The notes below the pieces were generated by a model, which saw only the letters and a list, made by a program, of their open reading frames with translations, did not search any database and was not told where the DNA came from. Below are positions 10,878 through 21,025 of a stretch of DNA of 64,000 bases, piece after piece. The first letter of the stretch is position 1. Every line of letters begins with the position of its first letter. Origin of the DNA: Linnemannia elongata (lineage: Eukaryota; Mortierellomycota; Mortierellomycetes; Mortierellales; Mortierellaceae); contig JAXBDG010000004.1 in assembly GCA_036320915.1 (NCBI GenBank), forward strand, positions 496,001 through 560,000, read 5' to 3'. A program made the translations under genes and the position numbers.

Positions 10878-12716
10878 TTATTGATGGTTAGGGGATGATG
10901 ATGTGTTCGCTCCGTTGGTTTGACCCGTTTCTACAATTGTTTGAGGTACGCTGAGGAAAGGAGAGAATTGCGTGTTCTCATTACGACTCATGACCTGTGC
11001 GATTTTCCTGTTATAACTCTCAAATGACTCAGCGATGCTTGGAGCTTGCGCCGTTTGCCTACTTTGCTCTTCATCTGCTTGTTGGGCTGCTGCTACTCCT
11101 CTGGATGGTTGTTTTCTCCTTTTGATTTCATCGTTTGCTCCCTCTGTTTCAGTTGCCATATCCTCTTTTAACATTTTAAGTGCTACCCATGTCTCCATCC
11201 TAATATTCAACATTGCACTGGTCATAGCCTCTGCCACCGCTGTTGCTACAATGGTACCAATTTTTTCTTCCATACTAATCATCTTGTTTTGTGTATTTTC
11301 TTGTTCCATTTTTTCTCTCCTTTCCGCTGCTTCCCGAATTTCTAGTCTCTCTTGCAGGTTCTTGATCATTGCTTGCTGTTGCTGAATTTGTCTTTTCAGT
11401 TCCTCAATGTTTTCTTGGTTGGCGGTGTTTGCACTTACCTGGTTCATCTGTGCTTCCTTACTTTTCTGGGTTTTGTCCTGCTTCACCATCGAGCTATATG
11501 CCGGGCCTATCTGATTAGGTTGGGCTACGGCTTGCGCCTTGGGCACCGCCCCATTGTAACGATTTTTGTTAGTAGACGGGGGGGCCACCGCGTTGGCTGC
11601 TCGTGGTGTCGCTACACGTCTAGCAGCCCGCTCTTTCCACAGCGCCACTTCTGGGCATGTTGCGATCAAATGGTCTGGCGATCCACACTCGTTGCACAAC
11701 TTAGTTCCCACCTCAACCCACTGCATAATAGTGTTGCCGAATGAGAAATTCTTCCCGGTCAATTGGTCGAACGTCTCCTTGGAAGTGAACGAAAAGAATG
11801 CCTCCCTCTTTCTGCGTGTCATATTAAAATTGAATGGTATGGTAACCGAGCAATTTCCAAATTTGCTGCACAGACTTTTTAGGGTCAGAGGTGTCGCATG
11901 TCTGGGGAGGTTTGTCAACTTACGGTCCAGGTCTTTGTGAAAGACAATCTCTTCGTTTCCTAGTCTTGTGATCCGTCCCGAGTCATTCCCGACGAACATG
12001 ACTCTTGTAGCTTGCTCTTGCAATTCCTTGACCGGTCTGTCGGTAACGAAAGTGACAGTGGCCGCTACCATTGCACCGTATCTCTTGTGAGCAATGTCGA
12101 CGAATTCGACTTCCCCCAGAGGGGTGAATGCTCCTCTGATTTTGTCCTTGGTTGTTCCTGGTTGGAGTGAGGTAATCTCGACTTGGCGCCCTCTGTTCTC
12201 GGCTGCCATTGTGTCCGTGTATAGAGTGAAGCGTGCTGGGGGTCGTTCCTCCTGAGTGTCCTCCCCAGCCTGGTTGTCGTTATCCGTGTTCGGATTCTTG
12301 TAGGCCAGTGCAAGGAGATGTGCCTTGGAACGCTCGTCGCTGAGTTTGACAGACAGGTATCTCTCCGTTTTGTTGCTGCCGACTTGGAGGTATCGGATTG
12401 TGGGTTTGCCGATAATGGTGACTTGTCCTGTCAGATCATAAAGGAGACTGTTGACCGGGTCCTTGACCGCTCTGCCAGCATTGTACTCTGACTCCTTGAT
12501 GACGAATTCCTGGATGCCGGTGTCGATGCTGAATTCAGTTAGCTCCTTGGTGGGTTCTGCAAGGCTGGTAGGGGTTTCTGTGACTTGCGTGTCGGTGTCA
12601 CCGCTGTCACCATGCAGCATGTCGACGTCGCCCCCATTGAGGGGTAAAAGCTGGAAGCCGCCTGTCGATGGTTTGTTGGACCGGTGCTGCTGTGTTTGTT
12701 GATGTTGTCCGGTCAT
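10878..12716 (-). CDS. LINE ORF1 protein (RRM-like and CCHC zinc knuckle)
   Basis: 612-aa first ORF of the same LINE, ending at the TAATG overlap with ORF2. The middle has two stretches that look like RNA-recognition folds (roughly residues 155-330, including VEITSLQPGTT and GEVEFVDIAHKRYGA). A zinc knuckle CNECGSPDHLIATC (C-x2-C-x4-H-x4-C) lies near residue 345-360. A coiled coil follows (ELKRQIQQQQAMIKNLQERL region), then a charged tail. ORF1 proteins of this type bind the element RNA and form the ribonucleoprotein for target-primed reverse transcription. The ORF is uninterrupted, so the copy was probably mobile recently. The LINE clade is not assigned; RRM plus CCHC fits I- or Tad-like groups. 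Confidence 0.85.
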   Translation of the reverse strand: MTGQHQQTQQHRSNKPSTGGFQLLPLNGGDVDMLHGDSGDTDTQVTETPTSLAEPTKELTEFSIDTGIQEFVIKESEYNAGRAVKDPVNSLLYDLTGQVTIIGKPTIRYLQVGSNKTERYLSVKLSDERSKAHLLALAYKNPNTDNDNQAGEDTQEERPPARFTLYTDTMAAENRGRQVEITSLQPGTTKDKIRGAFTPLGEVEFVDIAHKRYGAMVAATVTFVTDRPVKELQEQATRVMFVGNDSGRITRLGNEEIVFHKDLDRKLTNLPRHATPLTLKSLCSKFGNCSVTIPFNFNMTRRKREAFFSFTSKETFDQLTGKNFSFGNTIMQWVEVGTKLCNECGSPDHLIATCPEVALWKERAARRVATPRAANAVAPPSTNKNRYNGAVPKAQAVAQPNQIGPAYSSMVKQDKTQKSKEAQMNQVSANTANQENIEELKRQIQQQQAMIKNLQERLEIREAAERREKMEQENTQNKMISMEEKIGTIVATAVAEAMTSAMLNIRMETWVALKMLKEDMATETEGANDEIKRRKQPSRGVAAAQQADEEQSRQTAQAPSIAESFESYNRKIAQVMSRNENTQFSPFLSVPQTIVETGQTNGANTSSSPNHQ

Positions 12717-13134
12717 GGTTCAATGGAATGGAACGCTGGGGTGGGTTTTTTAGGGCAGGTAGGTTGGATTTCGGTGGAAGGGGAAGGAAACTGCCGAAAA
12801 AAAGGTCGATCAGATGACCTTAAGAGGTCTTTGCTGGGTGAAATGTGAGTGATTGGTGGAAAAAAATAGATGATGATGACGCTTTCGAGAAGGTGAATCC
12901 AGAAACTGTGTCGACACCCTTGAAGGATCGATGCAGCGCTGGGAATCTTGCTTGGAAGAGTGTGAAATCAGATGCTCGCACTTTTATGCGAAGGAAAGGT
13001 TTTTTGTCAGATGAAATCTCTTGACATTGTCATATTCCCACTCTTCCAGTTAGATGATCACGTGATAGAACGATGTTGGAATGGATGGTCGTGGAAGGAC
13101 TTTAAGGGGCAGAGAGACGAAACAAAGGGAGGAG
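12717..13134 (-). other. LINE 5' untranslated region and flank
   Basis: About 420 bp upstream of LINE ORF1, up to the hAT target site. No ORF is convincing. The exact LINE 5' end cannot be fixed because its 3' end and target duplication lie outside the window. The internal promoter expected for a LINE would be here, but I see no diagnostic motif. Confidence 0.4.
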
Positions 13135-13142
13135 CTTGCAGG

Positions 13143-13385
13143 CAGTGAACCACACCGCTCAACTTCAGGTGCAAAAATTGGCGTCTCCAGCCACCTTCCG
13201 GTGTGGCCACCGGTGTACTGAAGCGATGGTCCACCAGATGAAAAAAATTAAATAAACGGTCACACACCTGTTCTCCTTCCGGTGTGCACCTGTTCTCCTA
13301 CCAGTGTGCACTGGTTCTCCTACCGGTGTACACTGGTTCTCCTACTGGTGTGCACTGGTTCTCCTACCGGTGTACACTGCTTGTA
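13143..13385 (+). repeat. hAT left terminal inverted repeat with subterminal tandem units
   Basis: Pairs with 17047-17322. The outer ~120 bp are non-repetitive and match the right end with a few mismatches. The inner part is five or six imperfect repeats of GGTTCTCCTACCGGTGTACA-type units, the usual transposase-binding arrangement. Confidence 0.9.
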
Positions 13386-13813
13386 TACACCTATCCTTCT
13401 GTCTGGCTCTCTGCTTAAACTGCTTGTTTTGCCACCCAGTATGCGTCGTAAAAACCATGCTACATTTAACCTGCGTCCACGCACATCAGCCTTCGCTTTG
13501 CCTTTCAACATCGCTCCCAAATGGTAATGCCTTCCCTAAAAGCATTTCCTCACTGTTGTTCCATTTTTTTTTCCTGTCCTTGCTTCGTTTCCAACTCACT
13601 CAGCTCACTCTCCCACCTTCTTCACCCGCTGGTAAGTCCTCAGTTTCATCCACACCCGCGAGAGCATCAGCACATACACCAATAAAGCACTACGTGGTTT
13701 ACATGTAATGATCTCCATTATATCAACGCGACACCTCTCATGTTTACTTTCCTCTTACTCATATCAGTCGACACCCGTTCATTCGTCTGAAATGCTTTAT
13801 AAAAGAAAGGGAT

Positions 13814-16800
13814 TTAATGCCAATAAAGATACCCAGGATTCAAGTAATGTGGAAATCTACAGAAGAATTTGTTGAAACTATGACTGCGCATCAAGTTCCG
13901 GAAAGTTGTATGAAGCATCCTACACCTATTGGTTGCTAGGATTCGTCCGGCACGACTGAACGATCGTTCGGATTCAGATGATGTGGCTGGGATTCCTAGG
14001 TAAGCGCGAGCCACGCGGATTAAATATGCAGCCTCGAGGTCTTCCTGCCGTTCGTTCCAGTAATCCAGAGGAAGATCTGCAAATTCGGAAAAATCATTCT
14101 CCTCGGTCGCTATTTGCTCGCAGTAATCCTGCACGATCATGGCGGCATTCATCCTTCGTCTGACCAATGTTTGAATGGGCCCGGAATGGAATCTCTTCTG
14201 GCGGCTTGGAGTCGATACTTGAGAATCCTGACGGTCCTGGGCAGAGCGTTGGGCGTCCTCCTCCTGTAAGCGAATGATCTCTGCAACGACCAAGTATTTA
14301 ACCTTGCACAAATACGTCGATGGATCGCTTCTTCCATTCAACATTCGGAAGACCATATCTGTCACCTCGAAGCCCGGGGGGAGGCGTGCATCGGCGGGGA
14401 GCGGCGTATTCCACATGTCGAGCTTTCCATAAGCTGGGGTTAGGAACATGGCCACCAGCATGGAATCGGGGATAGTCTCATAGCTCCATGCTTGTCGCAA
14501 CTCTTTCTCCAGCTGTTGATGCATCTCTCGTGGTCCGTCGGTAAGGAAAGTATCGATAGCAGGAAGGATTCCTTCAATCCTGGGATAGACTTGTGAAATG
14601 GTCGGGTTCTCAAGTTGGCCTACCCAATGGGTGAAGTTGGCTGCTCCTTGGAGAAGTCGAATGAGCTCGTTAAGGATAGCGACCTCTTCTTCGGATGGAA
14701 TGAGCTTCTTGAGCGAGAGGGCGTTGGCTCGTTGGTCGTTGTGGGCTGCAAGCATCCGTCGGTATGCTTTTTAGAAGGCTGGAGAAACCTTGACGACCCG
14801 GGCGATCATTACATACTTGGAGTTCCATCTAGTGTGGTTTATCGCAAGAAGTTTGTAGCTCTTGCCGAACAGGACCCTCTGCTCCTCTGCCAGGATTGAC
14901 ATCGCATTCGGGTGGGTTCTAAAAAAAACGGACACTTCCGAACACTTGCTGATCAGGGCTGCAACCGTGGCTGATGCTTCCCATGCTTTGCTGATACACA
15001 ACTGCATTTTATGTGCAGCGCAGGCGATCCAGGCCACGTTACTCGTCTCTTGATAAAGAGACAGACACTTCTTCATATTCGAGCCTTGATCTGTTGTTGC
15101 GGCAATGACCTTGCCTTCCAAACCCCAGGCTGCGAGAACTTCCTCTATATTCGAAAGAAAAGCGGGATACGTGTTAGGATCGGATAATATGATTCGTAGA
15201 TTAGCCCAAAACCGCCTTCTACCATAATACGACAACAATACCAAAAAAAAAAAAAAAAAAAAAAAAGGAACCTTACTAAGCTTTATCAGCAGAAACTCTC
15301 CCGTCTGGCGCTCTCCTTCAATTAGCACCATGTCGAGGAGGATTGTTGCCGTCTGTAGGCTTGGGGTAATGTAGTGCATTGTGATCCCCAGATACTTGCG
15401 CTGGTCCGCGCTTGTCCAGCCGTCGAATGTGATAGCGCAACGGTCCATGTCCCTGGCAAACAGTCCTCGAAGGTGGAGATATTTGTCGCGGGTGGTATTG
15501 GCGACTTTCTTCTTCATCGTATATGAGGCATGGACGTCGAATCCCCGCATGCTCACTGCCTTGATTTTCCGAAAATTAGGATTGTCGAACAAAGAGTAGT
15601 TCACCGCACCCTCGCTAAGGAGATTTAGCCAGCATGCTTCGACGGTTGCCTTATCTTCCAAAGTAGGGATCGGAATACCGGGTAAGGCGCTCAGAAATTT
15701 CGATTTCCTGGGTGTCCGCTTGGGGGTCGAAGGTGCTTGGTATTCTTGTTGCTCCTTGGACGCGTGAAGGTCGACTGGCAAGCGCTCCAGGCAATTCTGG
15801 AGCCCCTGGAATAATCGGAAGGCTTCGTATACTTCTTTGTGGGTGCTATTCATATGACTTTCGCGGCCGATCATTCCAGCACCACCGGATAACTTGGTCT
15901 TGCAGGAGTCGTCGGTCATTATGGCACAGATATATTTGCTCTTTTCTTCTCCCTCATCGAAGACTTTGACCGAACGGAAAAAATGGGAGAAGATAGCGTT
16001 ACCACGAGCCCGCGCACGGTTTGGAACATGTATCAAAGCCTTCATCTCCTCTGGAGCATGCTCGCTACAATCTTCAGGCGAAAGGAGCTCATACGGAAGA
16101 CATCTCTCTACCACCTGCAGCCATCGCTCCGAACACGTATACCGGGCACGCAATTGGCGACGCTGCTCTTCACGAACTTGGGTTGGGCTCATATCATACA
16201 ACGGAGTTCCGGTCCTCATGTCCTCAATAATGGCGATTGAAGTGGCCCTGGAGTGAGATGTTTGAGACCTTGGAATACCCCTTGGAGCAGCACGCATCTC
16301 GGGGTCATCAGTACTCTCACGTCGAGATGATCCAGAAATCGATGTCGAATCCGTGGTATCGGAGAGCGCTGAGGAAGTTTGGGAGCGGTAAGGGTGGTAG
16401 GCAACCCGTGAACGAGAGGGAGACGCTACAGGGTTGGCAGTTGTTTCGGGCATTGAGGCTATGCGAAGCAATGGAGGGGGCTCAAGAACAGCAGGAGGTT
16501 CGTCGCGAACGACCGTAGAAATCTCTCCCGGTTGTCCCCAAAAACACGCTTCCCCACTAGGCTGCACGAATCCAATAAAGGGGCAGGGTCAGCAAGTAAA
16601 CTTGCACAACTTGGGACGGCACAAAATCAGATTTGATAACTTCAATAACTTACTGAAAGGAAGGACTCATCTTCGCCCTCTTTGCTGTTTTCGTCAACAG
16701 GTCCGTCAGTCATTTCGTCATCAACGCATCGGGCTCCAATGGCACTTCGCCTAGGCTTCGAAGGAAAGTCTTCCTCGAACTCTTCTCCTAGTGGACTGTG

Positions 16801-16866
16801 AGAATAAGGATCTTCGCTCAAGTCATCGTATGTGGTATCCTCTAAGGGATCGTAGTTGTAATTCAT
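13814..16866 (-). CDS. hAT transposase, multi-exon
   Basis: Exon 1 is 16866-16654. A 92-bp intron (16653-16562, GTAAGT...TGCAG) joins it in phase 0 to the long ORF that follows. That ORF has a BED-like N-terminal Cys/His region (YICAIMTDDSCK...SHMNSTHK), then the RNase H-like core: ITFDGWTSADQRKYLGI, TTDQGSNMKKC, WIACAAHKMQLC and NHTRWNSKYVM. A 26-bp T-tract (about 15242-15267) with GTAAGG upstream suggests a second intron, though I could not make the phase fit. A stop at 14771 separates the core from the last part (14755-13814), which holds the hAT C-terminal dimerisation domain (SSESERSFSRAGRILATNR). Either a third short intron or a frameshift lies near 14760-14790, so activity is uncertain. 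Confidence 0.8.
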
Positions 16867-17046
16867 TGCGGGAGATGATGGAAGGTTATAGGGTAGAGAT
16901 GAATGTATTTCCTACAACATACTATTTACTCCTTCCTTCTGTGTCAGAGCATGGTGTATCCAAGCCTCACCGATGGTGACGCATGCGAAAGTTGCAAAAA
17001 AAAACGAGCGGTATCATGCATTAGTAGACACTGGAAGAAAAAAAGG

Positions 17047-17322
17047 TGTACACTGGTAGAGAACAGGTGTACACCGGAAGGAGAACAGGTGTACACCGGT
17101 AGGAGAACCAGTGTACACCGGTAGGAGAACCAGTGTACACCGGTAGGAGAACCAGTGCACACTGGTAGGAGAACAGGTGCACACCGGAAGGAGAACAGGT
17201 GTGTGACCGTTTATTTATTTTTTTCATCTGGTGGACCATCGCTTCAGTACACCGGTGGCCACACCGGAAGGTGGCTGGAGACGCCAATTTTTGCACCTGA
17301 AGTTGAGTGGTGTGGTTCACTG
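17047..17322 (+). repeat. hAT right terminal inverted repeat with subterminal tandem units
   Basis: Reverse complement of the left end, ending GGTGTGGTTCACTG before the target duplication. It has slightly more subterminal units than the left end. Confidence 0.9.
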
Positions 17323-17330
17323 CTTGCAGG

Positions 17331-17543
17331 ACAATGGACGCCATAATTCTCCTAATATGGATCGTCGCTCTACTGTCAATTGACACTGCGGTGCCTAGTT
17401 TTGATTGTGACAATTAGAGAATTTTGCATACAATAATTAACATGTCCGTAAATCTTACACATGAATAACCTAATACCGCGCCATCAAGACTATCTTGTAT
17501 TTTTGTATTTTTTTTATTATTCTAAGTCTGCAGGACATCTTGC
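17331..17543. other. Flank between hAT element and secreted-protein pseudogene
   Basis: AT-rich stretch with no gene seen. It would be the 3' flank of the small secreted protein gene on the minus strand. Confidence 0.4.
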
Positions 17544-17842
17544 TCAGTTGTAAGTAGGGCAGAGGTTGTCAGGACTGTAAACTGAGCAGCAAGTTTTACG
17601 TCTGGAAGTAAACGCCTGAACTCGATCTGAATTCAGCTGCTTACACCATGCATCATACTTCGAGTCCTGACAGATTGTGCGACCAATGTAGTTACAACCC
17701 TGCACTGTGTCTGCGTTAGAGGTCTGCTGATTCCCATAGGAGCATCTATAGTTTCTATGAGTCGCAACAGCTTGCACGGCCGAGATTGCGAGGCTCAGGG
17801 CTGCGATAGCGGCTAAGGGAGTACAAATCTAGGATTGAACAT
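17544..17842 (-). pseudogene. Small cysteine-rich secreted protein, frameshifted in the signal peptide
   Basis: The frame from about 17810 to 17544 encodes a hydrophobic signal-peptide core (LAAIAALSLAISAVQA) and a mature part of about 70 residues with seven or eight cysteines. No ATG lies in this frame. An ATG at 17842 in the next frame gives MFNPRFVL and then meets a stop; a one-base shift near 17815 would join it to the signal core. So it is a probable 1-nt frameshift, a sequencing error or a mis-seen splice (a TAG acceptor lies here). A TATA-like TATATATAAG and a CCAAT-like site lie 90-110 bp upstream on the minus strand. Family not recognised; a secreted effector-like role is only inference. 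Confidence 0.55.
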
Positions 17843-18540
17843 GTCTGGTGAGGTTCAAGTTTTAGAATTTGTGTATATGAGGATTGGGCGGAGCCAAACT
17901 GAGCTTTCGAACTGAGGAGAAACTACTTCTTATATATAGGTAATCCAATAAGGTACTCATGAATTAGTCAGCGATTTAATACACTATGGTTCAAAACTGC
18001 CCCAATGATTGCAACTTTATAACTCTTTTGATCACCATGCACTCCAGGACAGAGGTAGCGCCTTCATATTTATTGCACTCAATAGCCCTACCAATGTTGT
18101 GTGCAAGCACCAAGTTTGGCGTGTCAATCTTGTGCTATCGTTGTATTACAAAAAAAACAAAAAAAAAGTAATCATTGGGGCAGTTTTGCACCCTTCGATT
18201 TTTCCATATGAACCATAAGAGAAGATTGCATGGGTTTAGCACGGCGGACAATTTTTTTTTTTTTAAAAAACCATGCCTTACCTCTTGCTCAAACACAGAA
18301 TCAGAAAGGTAAATAATGAAGAAGACAAGTGTGCAGTCTCATGTCCTTGGTTGCAGGTGATTAGAAGCCCTAGAGAAGGCCCCAGGCTAAAGTGGCTTGG
18401 TGCATATTGATTTAGGTATGATGCAAGCTGATCACAAACAATGCCACAGTGCAACTTTTTCAGGAGTGGAAGGAAGAGATGATTCTGTTTTTTGGTATTG
18501 GTTGACTATTTATCTAAGTTACTCTCGTCGGGGGTCCAAC
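17843..18540. other. Intergenic stretch with MITE-like repeat
   Basis: No gene seen. Contains the promoter of the secreted-protein pseudogene, a short inverted-repeat element (17992-18188), A/T-tracts near 18150 and 18250, and then the 3' region of the decayed gypsy element. Confidence 0.4.
17992..18188. mobile_element. MITE-like element with 19-bp perfect inverted termini
   Basis: CAAAACTGCCCCAATGATT at 17992-18010 is perfectly inverted at 18170-18188, enclosing about 160 bp with no ORF. The size and structure fit a non-autonomous DNA element, possibly Tc1/mariner-like. No clear target duplication is visible, so the family is not assigned. Confidence 0.6.
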
Positions 18541-18544
18541 TGTT

Positions 18545-21025
18545 GCACCTTCCCCTTTTAAAAAACGATCCCCTGGTCCTTTTTGAACGCGTCTACCAGG
18601 TCGTGGCAGATCTCTAGATTGGCTACGGGTTCCTAGTTCTGGTCCTCACGTCCGTATCCTTTCCATGAGACTAGGAACTGGTGCTGTCGTCGATACTTTC
18701 TGTAGCGCAAGATGCACTCAACCTCGCATTCCTCATTGCCTTCGATGACGACAGGTTATGCTGGTGCTGGTGTTCGGCGGACAAATGCGAGTGGTGACTC
18801 TCTGTAGTGACGGAAGAGGTCGACGTGAAAGATGTTGTGAATGTTGTAGGAGGGGGGTAGGTCGACTAGAAAGGTGACTGGTGATCGTTGCTCCAGCAGG
18901 GTAAAATGGTCCAATAATGCGAGGTTTGAGTTTATCCGAGCTGAGTCCACTGTCGGCTGGCATGGTGATGTTTTCTGCCCTAAGAAGGATCTTGTCGCCG
19001 ACCTTGTAGTTATGGTCGCGTTGTTTCTTGTCAGTTTGTTCCTTTTGATGATCCTGGGCCTCGCTGCACTGCGTCCTGGGCAAAGAGTAGTGCTGTGGAC
19101 TGTTGGTCAAGATAGTCGTGGACACTGGGGACGTTACTGTTGGTGTGGGAGAGGAGGATGGCGGGAATGCGAGGATGTTGACCGGTGTTGAGAAAAATGA
19201 TGAATGGCCGGTTGCGTGGTGGACAGAGTTATTGTAGGCGAATTCCGCGGCTGGGAGGAGGATCTCCCAGTTAGTCTGCTTCTCATTGATAAAGGCGCGC
19301 AACATGATCCCCAGTGTCTTGTTCATAACTTCCGTCTGTCCGTCCGTCTGTGGGTGGTATGCTGTTGACATTGCAAGTTTGACGTCCATAAGCCTGTAGG
19401 GCTCCTGCCAAAAGTGACTTGTGAATTTGCTGTCGCGATAGGAGATGATTGTTGTTGGCATTCCATTGTGGCGGAATACATTAATTGGCGAGCGACGTCG
19501 GTGGCAGTGGCGGTGGTGGTGCTGGGGAACAAAGTGGACATGTTTGGATAACTTGTCGATAAAGACGGTGATGGCATCGTGGTTGCGAGGTGTCTTGGGT
19601 AGATGGGTCATAAAGTCCGTGGTCACAACCTCCCAGCGACTGGGGGGGATGGGAAGAGGTTGAAGGAGTCCTGCAGGTCACTCCTGGCTTGGCTTGTTGC
19701 GTTGACACTTCTCGCATAAGTCGACGTAGAGTTGGGTCTCCTTGGCCATGTTGGGCCAGTATGCTATCCGTCGCAGTTTGTCGTAAGTCTTTCTGAACCC
19801 GAAGTGACCAGCTATAGGGGCATCGTGGCAGTCGTGTAAGAGGGAAAGGCAAATGCCAGCTTTCTGTGGAATGGCAAGGACAACGGTGCCACGGCGGTCA
19901 TAGTACAGAAGACCATTATGAATAGAGTAGCCCGAGGGGGTAGTTCCCTTGATGCAGCTTTTGTAGACGAGACTAAGCCTGGGGCTGCTCTGGTAGTCTT
20001 CTATCAGGCGCTGCCTCACACCTGGCTCAAGTTGAATATCGATTGAATGGATCTCGACTGGGTCTGCTGTTGGTTCGACAGGATCTTCTGTGCGATGGTC
20101 GGGTCAGCGGGATAGGGCGTCAGGTACTGTGTTGTCGGCTCCGCGTTTGTACTTAAAGTCGAAGTCGTATTCTTGGAGCAACTCCATCCATCGCGCCTGG
20201 CGGCGGGTGAATTTTGGCTGTGTTGGAAAATGGCGGATGGTTGCGTGGTCTGTGTTCACGATAAAGTGGGATCCATCCAGGTAGTAGCGCCACATCCTGA
20301 GTGTATGAACCACCGTGAGTAGCTCCTGCTCATGTGGTGGATAATTTCTCTCTGCTAGTTGGAGTTTCCGTAAAGTGAAATCAACAGGTCGGGATACTCC
20401 TGATGCATCCGTCTGAAAGAGAACATCGCCGAGTGCGAATCCTAATGCGTCGGTCTCTACGGTTGTTGGCAAGTCGGGGTCGAATATGCGTAGGGCCGGG
20501 GCGGAGCTGATGGCGGTTTTAAGGGTGAGGAATGCCTGTTCCTTGTCGTTATCCCATGAAAAAGTCGCCCCGCCTGCTAAGAGTTGAGAGAGTGGTAGGG
20601 CGATATGGGCGAACTTGTTGATGTAGATCTGGTAGAATTGTGTGAGGCCAAGAAACTGTTGGATGTCCTTGATGCTGGCGGGTCGAGGCCATTCTCGAAT
20701 GGTTTTGACGAGTCCTGCTGAAGTAGAGATCCCGTCCTTAGATATGGTGTGTCCAAGGAACTCCGTTTCCTCCTGCATAAATGAGCATTTACTGAGTTTG
20801 GCGTAAAGCCCGTGCTGTTGAAAGAAGGGCGAGGACGCTGTGAAGGTGCCTTAGATGCTCAGCCTTGGTTTTGGAGTAGATGAGAATATCATCAAGATAG
20901 ACAACAACCCATTTATCCAGAACCGGGTCGAGTACCCGTAGCATCATGTTGGAGAGAGAGGCTGGTGCATTGGTGAGACCGAATGGGACGACGTTGAACT
21001 TGAAATGTCCATATCTTGTCACAGT
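18545..21025 (-). pseudogene. Decayed Ty3/gypsy Pol remnant
   Basis: Minus-strand remnant truncated at both ends and broken by frameshifts and stops. In order it has: RT from RYGHFKFNVVPFGLTNAPAS and YLDDILIYS (21022-20789); RT thumb and RNase H (20778-20104), with ETDALGFALG and NTDHATIRHF; the integrase zinc domain (about 20019-19678), ending CEKCQRNKP; the integrase core (19626-19000) with TTDFMTHLP, a degenerate YRDSKFTS and YHPQTDGQTEVMN; and a chromodomain-like end (about 18700-18550, FLVSWKGYG) interrupted by stops. It is a different, canonical chromovirus lineage from the intact copy (YLDD and NAPA boxes). No flanking LTR pair was found. Confidence 0.88.

Larger units (their letters stand above)
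1..10878 (-). pseudogene. LINE ORF2 (endonuclease-reverse transcriptase), split by a gypsy insertion, runs off the window
   Basis: Second ORF of a non-LTR retrotransposon. The N-terminal part (10878-10137) is an EEP/APE-type endonuclease: it has the ASINVQG start, CQETKL with the metal-binding Glu, the CGDFNG motif and the terminal G-I-H-S-D. The frame is then interrupted by the LTR element at 1447-10131. Dropping one copy of the 5-bp target duplication joins it in frame to 1441-1, which starts with H-K and so completes the catalytic S-D-H. I checked 1441-1 codon by codon and found no stop. It holds a linker, then reverse-transcriptase blocks with RPITLLEHGRKILFSIL, and at the left edge LLQDMRRCYDSV, which is RT motif A. 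The start at 10878 overlaps the ORF1 stop as TAATG, suggesting termination-reinitiation. Without the insertion this copy would look intact as far as it can be read. Confidence 0.9.
13143..17322 (-). mobile_element. Complete hAT DNA transposon with long inverted termini
   Basis: 4,180 bp. It begins CAGTGAACCACACC and ends with the inverse complement, flanked by the perfect 8-bp target duplication CTTGCAGG (13135-13142 and 17323-17330), diagnostic of hAT. The inverted termini are nearly identical for about 200 bp and continue into arrays of a 22-bp subterminal unit (core CCTACCGGTGTACACTGG) at both ends. The transposase gene is on the minus strand. The intact target duplication shows no excision or rearrangement since insertion. 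Confidence 0.96.

Noticed and set aside
13282..13527. ORFs over the hAT termini
   Set aside because: They are translations of subterminal tandem repeats.
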